From NCBI GenBank assembly GCA_037127315.1, contig JBBBDQ010001688.1, positions 3,524,501-3,588,500 of the forward strand: a stretch of 64,000 nucleotides of DNA. The letters are read 5' to 3'. The notes beneath the pieces are model-generated. The model made no database searches and was not told the origin of the DNA. It saw nothing but the letters and a program-made list of their open reading frames with translations. Positions 25,991 through 39,351 of the stretch are shown piece after piece (the stretch's first letter is position 1; every line of letters begins with the position of its first letter). Source of the DNA: Ascarosepion bandense. Lineage: Eukaryota > Mollusca > Cephalopoda > Sepiida > Sepiidae. A program made the position numbers and the translations under genes.

Positions 25991-28080
25991 TGAATAATAA
26001 TTGACAAGGCTTCATGTAAGAAATTCAAATATATTACATCTAATACTACGAGTGGAATAAAAGGCAAGAGAAATAAGATGAGAAAGAAATCCTTGGGGAA
26101 AAATGAATAATAATTGACAAGGCTTCATGTAAGAAAATCAAATTTTGTACATCTAATACTACGAGTGGAATAAAAGGCAAGAGAAATAAGATGAAAGAAT
26201 CCTTGGGAAAAATGAATAATATTTGACAAGGGTTCATGTAGAAATTCAAATCTTATTACATCTAATACTACTAGTGGAATAAAAAGCAAGAGAAATAAGA
26301 TGAAAGGAAATCCTAATGAAAAATGAATAATTGACGAAGGGGTTCATGTAAGAAATTCAAATCATATTACATCTAATACTACTAGGGGAATAAAAGGCAA
26401 GAGAAATAAGATGAAAGAAATCATTATGAAAAAATGAATAATAATTGACAAGGGTTCATGTAAAAAATTCAAATCTTATTACATCTGATACTACTAGTGG
26501 AATAAAAGGCAAGAGAAATAAGATAGAAGAAATCTAGTGAAAAATGAATAATAATTGACAAGGGTTCATGTAAGAAATTCAAATCTTATTACATCTAATA
26601 CTACGAGTGGAATAAAAGGCAAGAGAAATAAGATGAAAGAAATCCTAAGTGAAAAATGAATAATAATTGACAAGGCTTCATGTAAGAAATTCAAATCTTA
26701 TTACATCTAATACTATGAGTGGAATAAAGGCAAAGAGGAAATAGATGAAAGAAATACTTGGGAAAAATAAATAATAACAAACAAGGCTTCATGTAAGAAA
26801 TTCAAATCTTATTACATCTATTACTATGAGTGGAATAAAAGGCAAGAGAAATAAGATGAAAGAAATCCTAGAAAAATAGAATAATAATTGACAAAGGCTT
26901 CATGTAAAAATTCAAATCTTATTACATCTAATATTTGAGTGGAATAAAAGGCAAGAGAAATAAGATGAAAGAAATCCTTGGGAAAAGTGAATAATAATTG
27001 ACAAGGCTTCATGTAAATTCAAATCTTATTACATCTAATACTACGAGTGGAATAAAAGGCAAGAGAAATAAGATGAAAAAGAAATCCTAGTGAAAAATGA
27101 ATAATAATTGACAAGGCTTCATGTAAGAAATTCAAATCTTATTACATCTAATACTACTAGTGGAATAAAAGGCAAGAGAAATAAGATGAAAGAAATCCTT
27201 GGGAAAAATGAATAATAATTGACAAGTGTTCATGTAAGAAATTCAAATCTTATTACATCTAATACTACGAGTGGAATAAAATGCAAGAAGAAATAAGATG
27301 AAAAGAAATCCTTGGGAGAAAAATGAATAATAATTGACAAGGCTTCATGTAAGAAATTCAAAATATTATCACATCTAATAATACTAGTGGAATAAAAGGC
27401 AGAAAATTAAGATGAAAGAAATCCTTGAGAAAAATGAATAATAATTGACAAGGCTTCATGTAGAAATTCAAATCTTATTACATCTAATACTACGAGTGGA
27501 ATAAAAAGCAAGAGAAATAAGATGAAAGAAATCCTAGTGAAAAATGAATAATAATTGACAAGGGTTCATGTAAGAAATTCAAATCTTATTACATCTGATA
27601 CTACTAGTGGAATAAAAAGGCAAGAGAAATAAGATGAAAAGAAATCCTAGTGAAAAATGAATAATAATTGACAAGGGTTCATGTAAGAAATTCAAATCTT
27701 ATTACATCTAATACTACTAGTGGAATAAAAAAGCAAGAGAAATAAGATGAAAGAAATCCTTGCAGGAAAAATGAATAATAATTGACAAGGGTTCATGTAA
27801 AAATTCAAATCTTATTACATCTAATACTACGAGTGGAATAAAAGGCAAGAGAAATAAGATACAAAGAAGAAATCCTAGTGAAAAATGAATAATAATTGAC
27901 AAGGGTTCATGTAAAATTCAAATCTTATTACATCTGATACTACTAGTGGAATAAAAGGCAAGAGAAATAAGATGAAAGAAATCTAGTGAAAAATGAATAA
28001 TAATTGACAAGGGTTCATGTAAGAAATTCAAATCTTATTACATCTGATACTACTAGTGGAATAAAAGGCAAGAGAAATTA
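25861..28080 (+). repeat. 20-monomer spacing of the aattagatg/gaatattaa marker
   Basis: A distinctive monomer carries agagaaattagatg and is followed by gaatattaattgac. Its aaatta ends at 25860, 28080 and 29410. The first interval is 2220 bp, exactly 20 x 111; the second is 1330 bp, about 12 monomers. The exact length of the first is notable given the many small indels within it, and may mean that insertions and deletions happen to balance. Confidence 0.65.
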
Positions 28081-29446
28081 GATGAAAGAAATCCTTGGGA
28101 AAAATGAATATTAATTGACAAGGGTTCATGTAAAATTCAAATCTTATTACATCTAATACTACTAGTGGAATAAAAGGCAAGAGAAATAAGATGAAAGAAA
28201 TCCTTAAGGAAAAATGAATAATAATTGACAAGGCTTCATGTAAGAAATTCAAATATTATTACATCTAATACCGAGTGGAATAAAAAGGCAAGAGAAATAA
28301 GATGAAAGAAATCCTTGGGAAAAATGAACAATAATTGACAAGGCTTCATGTAAGAAATTCAAATCTTATTACATCTAATACTACGAGTGGAATAAAAGGC
28401 AAGAGAAATAAGATGAAAGAAATCCTAGTGAAAAATGAATAATAATTGACAAGGCTTCATGTAAGAAATTCAAATCTTATTACATCTAATACTACTAGTG
28501 GAATAAAAGGCAAGAGAAATAAGATAGAAAGAAATCCTTAGGAAAAATGAATAGTAATTGACAAGTGTTCATGTAAGAAATTCAAATCTTATTACATCTA
28601 ATACTACGAGTGGAATAAAATGCAAGAGAAATAAGATGAAAGAAATCCTTGGGAAAAATGAATAATAATTGACAAGGCTTCATGTAAGAAATTCAAATAT
28701 TATCACATCTAATAATACTAGTGGAATAAAAGACAAGAGAATTAAGATGAAAGAAATCCTTGAGAAAAATGAATAATAATTGACAAGGCTTCATGTAAGA
28801 AATTCAAATCTTATTACATCTAATACTACGAGTGGAATAAAAAGCAGAGAAATAAGATGAAAGAAATCCTTGGGAAAAATGAATAATAATTGACAAGGGT
28901 TCATGTAAGAAATTCAAATCTTATTACATCTGATACTACTAGTGGAATAAAAGGCAAGAGAAATAAGATGAAAGAAATCCTAGTGAAAAATGAATAATAA
29001 TTGACAAGGGTTCATGTAAGAAATTCAAATCTTATTACATCTAATACTACTAGTGGAATAAAAAAGCAAGAGAAATAAGATGAAAGAATCCTTGGGAAAA
29101 ATGAATAATAATTGACAAGGGTTCATGTAAGAAATTCAAATCTTATTACATCTAATACTACGAGTGGAATAAAAGGCAAGAGAAATAAGATGAAAGAAAT
29201 CCTAGTGAAAAATGAATAATAATTGACAAGGGTTCATGTAAGAAATTCAAATCTTATTACATCTGATACTACTAGTGGAATAAAAGGCAAGAGAAATAAG
29301 ATGAAAGAAATCCTAGTGAAAAATGAATAATAATTGACAAGGGTTCATGTAAGAAATTCAAATCTTATTACATCTGATACTACTAGTGGAATAAAAGGCA
29401 AGAGAAATTAGATGAAAGAAATCCTTGGGAAAAATGAATATTAATT

Positions 29447-29525
29447 GACAAGGGTTCATGTAAGGAATTCAAATCTTATTACATCTAATACTACTAGTGG
29501 AATAAAGAGCAAGAGAAATAGCAAG
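29447..29525 (+). repeat. Truncated satellite monomer, 79 bp
   Basis: This copy begins normally, then passes from agagaaata at 29511-29520 to gcaaggaaaaggcttc, missing the segment that should hold agatgaaagaaatcc through gaataataattgac. It is 79 bp long, 32 bp short, the largest internal deletion I found. The next monomer resumes in phase with ggcttcatg. It could be a real replication-slippage deletion or a consensus error. Confidence 0.7.
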
Positions 29526-30370
29526 GAAAAGGCTTCATGTAAGAAATTCAAATATTATTACATCTAATACTACGAGTGGAATAAAAGGCAAGAGAAATAA
29601 GATGAAAGAAATCCTTGGGAAAAATGAACAATAATTGACAAGGCTTCATGTAAGAAATTCAAATTTTATTACATCTAATACTACGAGTGGAATAAAAGGC
29701 AAGAGAAATAAGATGAAAGAAATCCTTGGGAAAAATGAATAATATTTGACAAGGGTTCATGTAAGAAATTCAAATCTTATTACATCTAATACTACTAGTG
29801 GAATAAAAAGCAAGAGAAATAAGATGAAAGAAATCTAATGAAAAATGAATAATAATTGACAAGGGTTCATGTAAGAAATTCAAATCTTATTACATCTAAT
29901 ACTACTAAGGGAATAAAAGGCAAGAAATAAGATAGAAGAAATCCTAGTGAAAAATGAATAATAATTGACAAGGGTTCATGTAAGAAATTCAAATCTTATT
30001 ACATCTGATACTACTAGTGGAATAAAAGGCAAGAGAAATAAGATGAAAGAAATCCTAGTGAAAAATGAATAATAATTGACAAGGGTTCATGTAAAATTCA
30101 AATCTTATTACATCTAATACTACTAGTGGAATAAAAGCAAGAGAAATAAGATGAAAGAAATCCTTGGGAAAAATGAATAATAATTGACAAGGGTTCATGT
30201 AAGAAATTCAAATCTTATTACATCTAATACTACGAGTGGAATAAAAAGCAAGAGAAATAAGATAGAAAAGAAATCCTTGGAAAAATGAATAATAATTGAC
30301 AAGAAGGTTCATGTAGAAATTCAAATCTTATTACATCTGATACTACTGAGTGGAATAAAAGGCAAGAGAA

Positions 30371-33362
30371 ATATGATGAAAGAAATCCTAGTGAAAAATG
30401 AATAATAATTGACAAGGGTTCATGTAAGAAATTCAAATCTTATTACATCTAATACTACTAGTGGAATAAAAGCAAGAGAAATAAGATGAAAGAAATCCTT
30501 GGGAAAAATGAATAATAATTGACAAGGGTTCATGTAAGAAATTCAAATCTTATTACATCTAATACTACGAGTGGAATAAAAGGCAAGAGAAATAAGATGA
30601 AAGAAATCATTGGGAAAATTGAATAATAATTGACAAGGCTTCATGTAAGAAATTCAAATCTTATTACATCTAATACTACTAGTGGAATAAAAGGCAAGAG
30701 CAATAAGATGAAAGAAATCCTAGTGAAAAATGAATAATAATTGACAAGGCTTCATGTAAGAAATTCAAATCTTATTACATCTAATACTACTAGGGGAATA
30801 AAAGGCAAGAGAAATAAGATGAAAGAAATCCCTAATGAAAAATGAATAATAATTTACAAGGGTTCATGTAAGAAATTCAAATCTTATTACATCTAATACT
30901 ACGAGTGGAATAAAAGGCAAGAGAAATAAGATGAAAGAAATCATAATGAAAAATGAATAATAATTGACAAGAGTTCATGTAAATTCAAATCTTATTACAT
31001 CTAATACTACTAGTGGAATAAAAGGCAAGAGAAATAAGATGAAAGAAATCCTTGGGAAAAATGAATAATAATTGACAAGGGTTCATGTAAGAAATTCAAA
31101 TCTTATTACATCTAATACTACGAGTGGAATAAAAGGCAAGAGAAATAAGATGAAAGAAATCCTAGTGAAAAATGAATAATAATTGACAAGGCTTCATGTA
31201 AGAAATTCAAATCTTATTACATCTAATACTACTAGGGGAATAAAAGGCAAGAGAAATAAGATGAAAGAAATCCTTGGGAAAAATGAATAATAATTGACAA
31301 GGGTTCATGTAAGAAATTCAAATCTTATTACAGCTGATACTACTAGTGGAATAAAAGGCAAGAGAAATAGAATGAAGAAATCCTAGTGAAAACTGAATAA
31401 TAATTGACAAGGGTTCATGTAAGAAATTCAAATCATATTACATCTAATACTACTAGTGGAATAAAAGCAAGAGAAATAAGATGAAAGAAATCCTTGGGAA
31501 AATAGATAATAATTGACAAGGGGTCATGTAAGAAATTCAAATCTTATTACATCTAATACTACGAGTGGAATAAAAAGCAAGAGAAATAAGATGAAAGAAA
31601 TCCTTGGGAAAAATGAATAATAATTGACAAGGGTTCATGTAAGAAATTCAAATCTTATTACATCTGATACTACTAGTGGAATAAAAGGCAAGAGAAATAA
31701 GATGAAAGAAATCACAAGTAGAAAAATGAATAATAATTGACAAGGGTTTATGTAAGAAATTCAAATCTTATTACATCTAATACTACTAGTGGAATAAAAG
31801 CAAGAGAAATAAGATGAAAGAAATCCTTGGGAAAAATGAATAATAATTGACAAGGGTTCATGTAAGAAATTCAAATCTTATTACATCTAATACTACGAGT
31901 GGAATAAAAAGCAAGAGAAATAAGATGAAAGAAATCCTAGTGAAAAATGAATAATAATTGACAAGGCTTCATGTAAGAAATTCAAATCTTATTACATCTA
32001 ATACTACTAGGGAATAAAAGGCAAGAGAAATAAGATGAAAGAAATCCTTGGGAAAAATGAATAATAATTGACAAGGGTTCATGTAAGAAATTCAAATCTT
32101 ATTACATCTGATACTACTAGTGGAATAAAAGGCAAGAGAAATAAGATGAAAGAAATCCTAGTGAAAAATGAATAATAATTGACAAGGGTTCATGTAAGAA
32201 ATTCAAATCTTATTACATCTAATACTACTAGTGGAATAAAAAGCAAGAGAAATAAGATGAAAAAGAAATCCTAATGAAAAATGAATAATAATTGACAAGG
32301 GTTCATGTAAGAAATTCAAATCTTATTACATCTAATACTACGAGTGGAATAAAAAGCAAGAGAAATAAGATGAAAGAAATCCTTGGGAAAAATGAATAAT
32401 AATTGACAAGGGTTCATGTAAGAAATTCAAATCTTATTACATCTGATACTACTAGTGGAATAAAAGGCAAGAGAAATAAGATGAAAGAAATCTAGTGAAA
32501 AATGAATAATAATTGACAAGGGTTTATGTAAGAAATTCAAATCTTATTACATCTAATACTACTAGTGGAATAAAAAGCAAGAGAAATAAGATGAAAGAAA
32601 TCCTTGGGAAAAATGAATAATAATTGAAAAGGGTTCATGTAAGAAATTCAAATCTTATTACATCTAATACTACGAGTGGAATAAAAGGCAAGAGAAATAA
32701 GATGAAAGAAATCCTTGGGAAAAATGAATAATAATTGACAAGGGTTCATGTGAAAATTCAAATCTTATTACATCTAATACTACTAGTGGAATAAAAAGCA
32801 AGAGAAATAAGATGAAAGAAATCCTAATGAAAAATGAATAATAATTGACAAGGGTTCATGTAAAAAAATTCAAATCTTATTACATCTAATACTACTAGGG
32901 AATAAAAGGCAAGAGAAATAAGATGAAAGAAATCCTAGTGAAAAATGAATAATAATTGACAAGGGTTCATGTAAGAAATTCAAATCTTATTACAGCTGAT
33001 ACTACTAGTGGAATAAAAGGCAAGAGAAATAAGATGAAAGAAATCCTAGTGAAAATGAATAATAAGTGACAAGGGTTCATGTAAGAAATTCAAATCTTAT
33101 TACATCTAATACTACTAGTGGAATAAAAAAGAAATAGAAATAAGATGAAAGAAATCCTTGGGAAAAATGAATAATAATTGACAAGGGTTCATGTAAGAAA
33201 TTCAAATCTTATTACATCTAATACTACGAGTGGAATAAAAAGCAAGAGAAATAAGATGAAAGAAATCCTTGGGAAAAATGAATAATAATTGACAAGGGTT
33301 CATGTAAGAAATTCAAATCTTTATTACATCTGATACTACTAGTGGAATAAAAGGCAAGAGAA
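30371..33362 (+). repeat. HOR unit a, about 27 monomers (2992 bp)
   Basis: Bounded by atatgatg marker variants at 30371 and 33363. Three other markers have nearly the same offset to the next unit: caataag 30701 to 33694 (2993 bp), tttacaaggg 30853 to 33844 (2991 bp) and cagctg 31331 to 34320 (2989 bp). 27 x 111 = 2997. A second cagctg variant lies 15 monomers after the first, at 32993. Confidence 0.85.
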
Positions 33363-36361
33363 ATATGATGAAAGAAATCCTAGTGAAAATGAATAATAAT
33401 TGACAAGGGTTCATGTAAGAAATTCAAATCTTATTACATCTAATACTACTAGTGGAATAAAAAGCAAGAGAAATAAGATGAAAGAAATCCTTGGGAAAAA
33501 TGAATACAATTGACAAGGGTTCATGTAAGAAATTCAAATCTTTTATTACATCTAATACTACGAGTGGAATAAAAGGCAAGAGAAATAAGATGAAAGAAAT
33601 CCTTGGGAAAATTGAATAATAATTGACAAGGCTTCATGTAAGAAATTCAAATCTTATTACATCTAATACTACTAGTGGAATAAAAGGCAAGAGCAATAAG
33701 ATGAAAGAAATCCTAGTGAAAAATGAATAATAATTGACAAGGCTTCATGTAAGAAATTCAAATCTTATTACATCTAATACTACTAGGGGAATAAAAGGCA
33801 AGAGAAATAAGATGAAAGAAATCCTAATGAAAATGAATAATAATTTACAAGGGTTCATAAGAAATTCAAATCTATTACATCTAATACTCACGAGTGGAAT
33901 AAAGGCAAGAGAAATAAGATGAAAGAAATCATAATGAAAAATGAATAATAATTGACAAGAGTTCATGTAAGAAATTCAAATCTTATTACATCTAATACTA
34001 CTAGTGGAATAAAAGGCAAGAGAAATAAGATGAAAGAAATCCTTGGGAAAAATGAATAATAATTGACAAGGGTTCATGTAAGAAATTCAAATCTTATTAC
34101 ATCTAATACTACGAGTGGAATAAAAGGCAAGAGAAATAAGATGAAAGAAATCCTAGTGAAAAATGAATAATAATTGACAAGGCTTCATGTAAGAAATTCA
34201 AATCTTATTACATCTAATACTACTAGGGGAATAAAAGGCAAGAGAAATAAGATGAAAGAAACTTGGGAAAAATGAATAATAATTGACAAGGGTTCATGTA
34301 AGAAATTCAAATCTTATTACAGCTGATACTACTAGTGGAATAAAAGGCAAGAGAAATAAGATGAAAGAAATCCTAGTGAAAACTGAATAATAATTGACAA
34401 GGGTTCATGTAAGAAATTCAAATCATATTACATCTAATACTACTAGTGGAATAAAAAGCAAGAGAAATTAAAGGATGAAAGCAGTCCTGGGAAAAATGAA
34501 TAATAATTGACAAGGGTTCATGTAAGAAATTCAAATCTTATTACATCTAATACTACGAGTGGAATAAAAAGCAAGAGAAATAAGATGAAAGAAATCCTTG
34601 GGAAAATGAATAATAATTGACAAGGGTTCATGTAAGAAATTCAAATCTTATTACATCTGATACTACTAGTGGAATAAAAGGCAAGAGAAATAAGATGAAA
34701 GAAATCCTAGTGAAAATGAATAATAATTGACAAGGGTTTATGTAAGAAATTCAAATCTTATTACATCTAATACTACTAGTGGAATAAAAGCAAGAGAAAT
34801 AAGATGAAAGAAATCCTTGGGAAAAATGAATAATAATTGACAAGGGTTCATGTAAGAAATTCAAATCTTATTACATCTAATACTACGAGTGGAATAAAAA
34901 AGCAAGAGAAATAAGATGAAAGAAATCCTAGTGAAAAATGAATAATAATTGACAAGGCTTCATGTAAGAAATCCAAATCTTATTACATCTAATACTACTA
35001 GGGGAATAAAAGGCAAGAGAAATAAGATGAAAGAAATCCTTGGGAAAAATGAATACAATTGACAAGGGTTCATGTAAGAAATTCAAATCTTATTACATCT
35101 GATACTACTAGTGGAATAAAAGGCAAGAGAAATAAGATGAAAGAAATCCTAGTGAAAAATGAAAATGAATACAATTGACAAGGGTTCATGTAAGAAATTC
35201 AAATCTTATTACATCTAATACTACTAGTGGAATAAAAAAGCAAGAGAAATAAGATGAAAGAAATCCTAATGAAAATGAATAATAATTGACAAGGGTTCAT
35301 GTAAGAAATTCAAATCTTATTACATCTAATACTATTGAGTGGAATAAAAAAGGCAAGAGAAATAAGATGAAAGAAATCCTTGGGAAAAAATGAATAATAA
35401 TTGACAAGGGTTCATGTAAGAAATTCAAATCTTATTACATCTGATACTACTAGTGGAATAAAAGCAAGAGAAATAAGATGAAAGAAATCCTAGTGAAAAA
35501 TGAATAATAATTGACAAGGGTTTATGTAAGAAATTCAAATCTTATTACATCTAATACTACTAGTGGAATAAAAAAGCAAGAGAAATAAGATGAAAGAAAT
35601 CCTTGGGAAAAATGAATAATAATTGAAAAGGGTTCATGTAAGAAATTCAAATCTTATTACATCTAATACTACGAGTGGAATAAAAGGCAAGAGAAATAAG
35701 ATGAAAGAAATCCTGGGGAAAAATGAATAATAATTGACAAGGGTTCATGTAAGAAATTCAAATCTTATTACATCTAATACTACTAGTGGAATAAAAAGCA
35801 AGAGAAATAAGATGAAAGAAATCCTAATGAAAAATGAATAATAATTGACAAGGGTTCATGTAAGAAATTCAAATCTTATTACATCTAATACTATTAGGGG
35901 AATAAAAGGCAAGAGAAATAAGATGAAAGAAATCCTAGTGAAAAATGAATAATAATTGACAAGGGTTCATGTAAGAAATTCAAATCTTATTACAGCTGAT
36001 ACTACTAGTGGAATAAAAGGCAAGAGAAATAAGATGAAAGAAATCCTAGTGAAAAATGAATAATAAGTGACAAGGGTTCATGTAAGAAATTCAAATCTTA
36101 TTACATCTAATACTACTAGTGGAATAAAAAGCAAGAGAAATAAGATGAAAGAAATCCTTGGGAAAAATGAATAATAATTGACAAGGGTTCATGTAAGAAA
36201 TTCAAATCTTATTACATCTAATACTACGAGTGGAATAAAAAGCAAGAGAAATAAGATGAAAGAAATCCTTGGGAAAAATGAATAATAATTGACAAGGGTT
36301 CATGTAAGAAATTCAAATCTTATTACATCTGATACTACTAGTGGAATAAAAGGCAAGAGAA
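33363..36361 (+). repeat. HOR unit b, about 27 monomers (2999 bp)
   Basis: Runs from the marker at 33363 to that at 36362. It repeats unit a monomer by monomer: attgaaaagg 32623 to 35622 (2999 bp), aagtgacaagg 33064 to 36065 (3001 bp). Internal cagctg variants lie at 34320 and 35993. Monomers in this unit often carry aagcaag (base 62 a). Confidence 0.85.
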
Positions 36362-38903
36362 ATATGATGAAAGAAATCCTAGTGAAAAATGAATAATAAT
36401 TGACAAGGGTTCATGTAAGAAATTCAAATCTTATTACATCTAATACTACTAGTGGAATAAAAAGGAAGAGAAGTAAGATGAAAGAAATCCTTGGGAAAAT
36501 GAATAATAATTGACAAGGGTTCATGTAAGAAATTCAAATCTTATTACATCTAATACTACTAGTGGAATAAAAGGCAAGAGAAATAAGATGAAAGAGAAAT
36601 CCTTGGGAAAAATGAATAATAATTGACAAGTGGTTCATGTAAGAAATTCAAATCTTATTACATCTAATACTACGAGAACAAAAGGCAAGAGAAATAAGAT
36701 GAAAGAAACTTCTAGTGAAAAATGAATAATAACTGACAAGGCTTCATGTAAGAAATTCAAATCTTATTACATCTAATACTACTAGGGGAATAAAAGGCAA
36801 GAGAAATAAGATGAAAGAATCCTGGGGAAAATGAATAATAATTGACAAGGGTTCATGTAAGAAATCTCAAATCTTATTACAGCAGCTGATACTACTAGTG
36901 GAATAAAAGGCAAGAGAAATAAGATGAAAAGAAATCCTAGAAAACTGAATAATAATTGACAAGGGTTCATGAAGAAATTCAAATCATATTACATCTAATA
37001 CTACTAGTGGAATAAAAAGCAAGAGAAATAAGATGAAAGAAATCCTTGGGAAAAATGAATAATAATTGACAAGGGTTCTGGCAAGAAATTCCAAATCTTA
37101 TTACATCTACACATGAGGAATAAAAAGCAAGAGAAATAAGATGAAAGAAATCCTTGGGAAAAATGAATAATAATTGACAAGGGTTCATGTAAGAAATTCA
37201 AATCTTATTACATCTGATACTACTAGTGGAATAAAAGGCAAGAGAAATAAGATGAAAGAAATCCTAGTGAAAAATGAATAATAATTGACAAGGGTTTATA
37301 AGAAATTCAAATCTTATTACATCTAATACTACTAGTGGAATAAAAAGCAAGAGAAATAAGATGAAAGAAATCCTTGGGAAAAATGAATAATAATTGACAA
37401 GGGTTCATGTAAGAAATTCAAATCTTATTACATCTAATACTACTAGTGTGAATAAAAAGCAAGAGAAATAAGATGAAAGAAATCCTAGTGAAAATGAATA
37501 ATAATTGGACAAGGCTTCATGTAAGAAATTCAAATCTTATTACATCTAATACTACTAGGGAATAAAAGGCAAGAGAAATAAGATGAAAGAAATCCTTGGG
37601 AAAATGAATAATAATTGACAAGGGTTCATGTAAGAAATTCAAATCTTATTACATCTGATACTACTAGTGGAATAAAAGGCAAGAGAAATAAGATGAAAGA
37701 AATCCTAGTGAAAAATGAATAATAATTGACAAGGGTTCATGTAAGAAATTCAAATCTTATTACATCTAATACTACTAGTGGAATAAAAAGCAAGAGAAAT
37801 AAGATGAAAGAAATCCCAATGAAAAATGAATAATAATTGACAAGGGTTCATGTAAGAAATTCAAATCTTATTACATTCAATACTACGAGGAATAAAAGCA
37901 AGAGAAATAAGATGAAAGAAATCCTTGGGAAAAATGAATAATAATTGACAAGGGTTCATGTAAGAAATTCAAATCTTATTACATCTGATACTACTAGTGG
38001 GAATAAAAGGCAAGAGAAATAAGATGAAAGAAATCCTAGTGAAAAATGAATAATAATTGACAAGTGTCATGTAAGAAATTCAAATCTTATTACATCTAAT
38101 ACTACTAGTGGAATAAAAAGCAAGAGAAATAAGATGAAAGAAATCCTTGGGAAAAATGAATAATAACTGAAAAGGGTTCATGTAAGAAATTCAAATCTTA
38201 TTACATCTAATACTACGAGTGGAATAAAAGGCAAGAGAAATAAGATGAAAGAAACTTGGGAAAAAATGAATAATAATTGACAAGGGTTCATGAAGAAATT
38301 CAAATCTATTACATCTAATACTACTAGTGGAATAAAAAGCAAGAGAAATAAGATGAAAGAAATCCTAATGAAAAATGAATAATAATTGACAAGGGTTCAT
38401 GTAAAGAAATTCAAATCTTATTACATCTAATACTATTAGGGGAATAAAAGGCAAGAGAAATAAGATGAAAGAAATCCTAGTGAAAAATGAATAATAATTG
38501 ACAAGGGTTCATGTAAGAAATTCAAATCTTATTACAGCTGATACTACTAGTGGAATAAAAGGCAAGAGAAATAAGATGAAAGAAATCCTAGTGAAAAATG
38601 AATAATAAGTGACAAGGGTTCATGTAAGAAATTCAAATCTTATTACATCTAATACTACTAGTGGAATAAAAAGCAAGAGAAATAAGATGAAAGAAATCCT
38701 TGGGAAAAATGAATAATAATTGACAAGGGTTCATGTAAGAAATTCAAATCTTATTACATCTAATACTACGAGTGGAATAAAAAGCAAGAGAAATAAGATG
38801 AAAGAAATCCTTGGGAAAAATGAATAATAATTGACAAGGGTTCATGTAAGAAATTCAAATCTTATTACATCTGATACTACTAGTGGAATAAAAGGCAAGA
38901 GAA
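36362..38903 (+). repeat. HOR unit c, about 23 monomers (2542 bp)
   Basis: Runs to the marker at 38904. Offsets from unit b are 2542-2563 bp (cagctg 34320 to 36883 and 35993 to 38535; aagtgac 36065 to 38607), about 23 monomers. Compared with unit b it lacks the monomers carrying attgaat, gagcaataag and tttacaaggg, together four monomers, and is otherwise collinear. Confidence 0.8.
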
Positions 38904-39351
38904 ATATGATGAAAGAAATCCTAGTGAAAAATGAATAATAATTGACAAGGGTTCATGTAAGAAATTCAAATCTTATTACATCTAATACTACTAGTGGAAT
39001 AAAAAGGAAGAGAAGTAAGATGAAAGAAATCCTTGGGAAAAATGAATAATAATTGACAAGGGTTCATGTAAGAAATTCAAATCTTATTACATCTAATACT
39101 ACGAGTGGAATAAAAGGCAAGAGAAATAAGATGAAAGAAATCCTAGTGAAAAATGAATAATAATTGACAAGGGTTCATGTAAGAAATTCAAATCTTATTA
39201 CATCTGATACTACTAGTGGAATAAAAGGCAAGAGAAATAAGATGAAAGAAATCCTAGTGAAAAATGAATAATAATTGACAAGGGTTCATGTAAGAAATTC
39301 AAATCTTATTACATCTGATACTACTAGTGGAATAAAAGGCAAGAGAAATTA
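38904..39351 (+). repeat. Conserved 4-monomer HOR cassette
   Basis: From atatgatg to the end of agaaatta is about 445 bp in seven consecutive units: 38904-39351, 41986-42434, 45205-45654, 49186-49631, 51188-51624, 53500-53944 and 56021-56468 (436-449 bp). The monomer order is the same: a gata/cctagtg copy with atatgatg, an ACTAGT copy often with aagcaag or aaggaag, an ACGAGT/cctagtg copy, a gata/cctagtg copy, then the aattagatg copy with gaatattaa. Units a and b at 30.4-36.4 kb have the first marker but not the last. Confidence 0.8.

Larger units (their letters stand above)
22261..30370 (+). repeat. Satellite block 4: mixed monomer classes
   Basis: ACTAGT and ACGAGT monomers are intermixed, with the aagcaag variant (base 62 a) becoming common after about 25.2 kb. 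Local periodicities of 4, 5, 12 and 20 monomers are visible. The ataaaatgcaag variant lies at about 23291, 27293 and 28622, spacings of 4002 and 1329 bp (about 36 and 12 monomers). Indels are dense from 25.5 to 27.9 kb. No non-satellite DNA was found. Confidence 0.8.

Noticed and set aside
29500..29540. Possible mobile-element insertion or excision scar
   Set aside because: The site is a simple 32-bp deletion with no target-site duplication, inverted repeat or foreign sequence.
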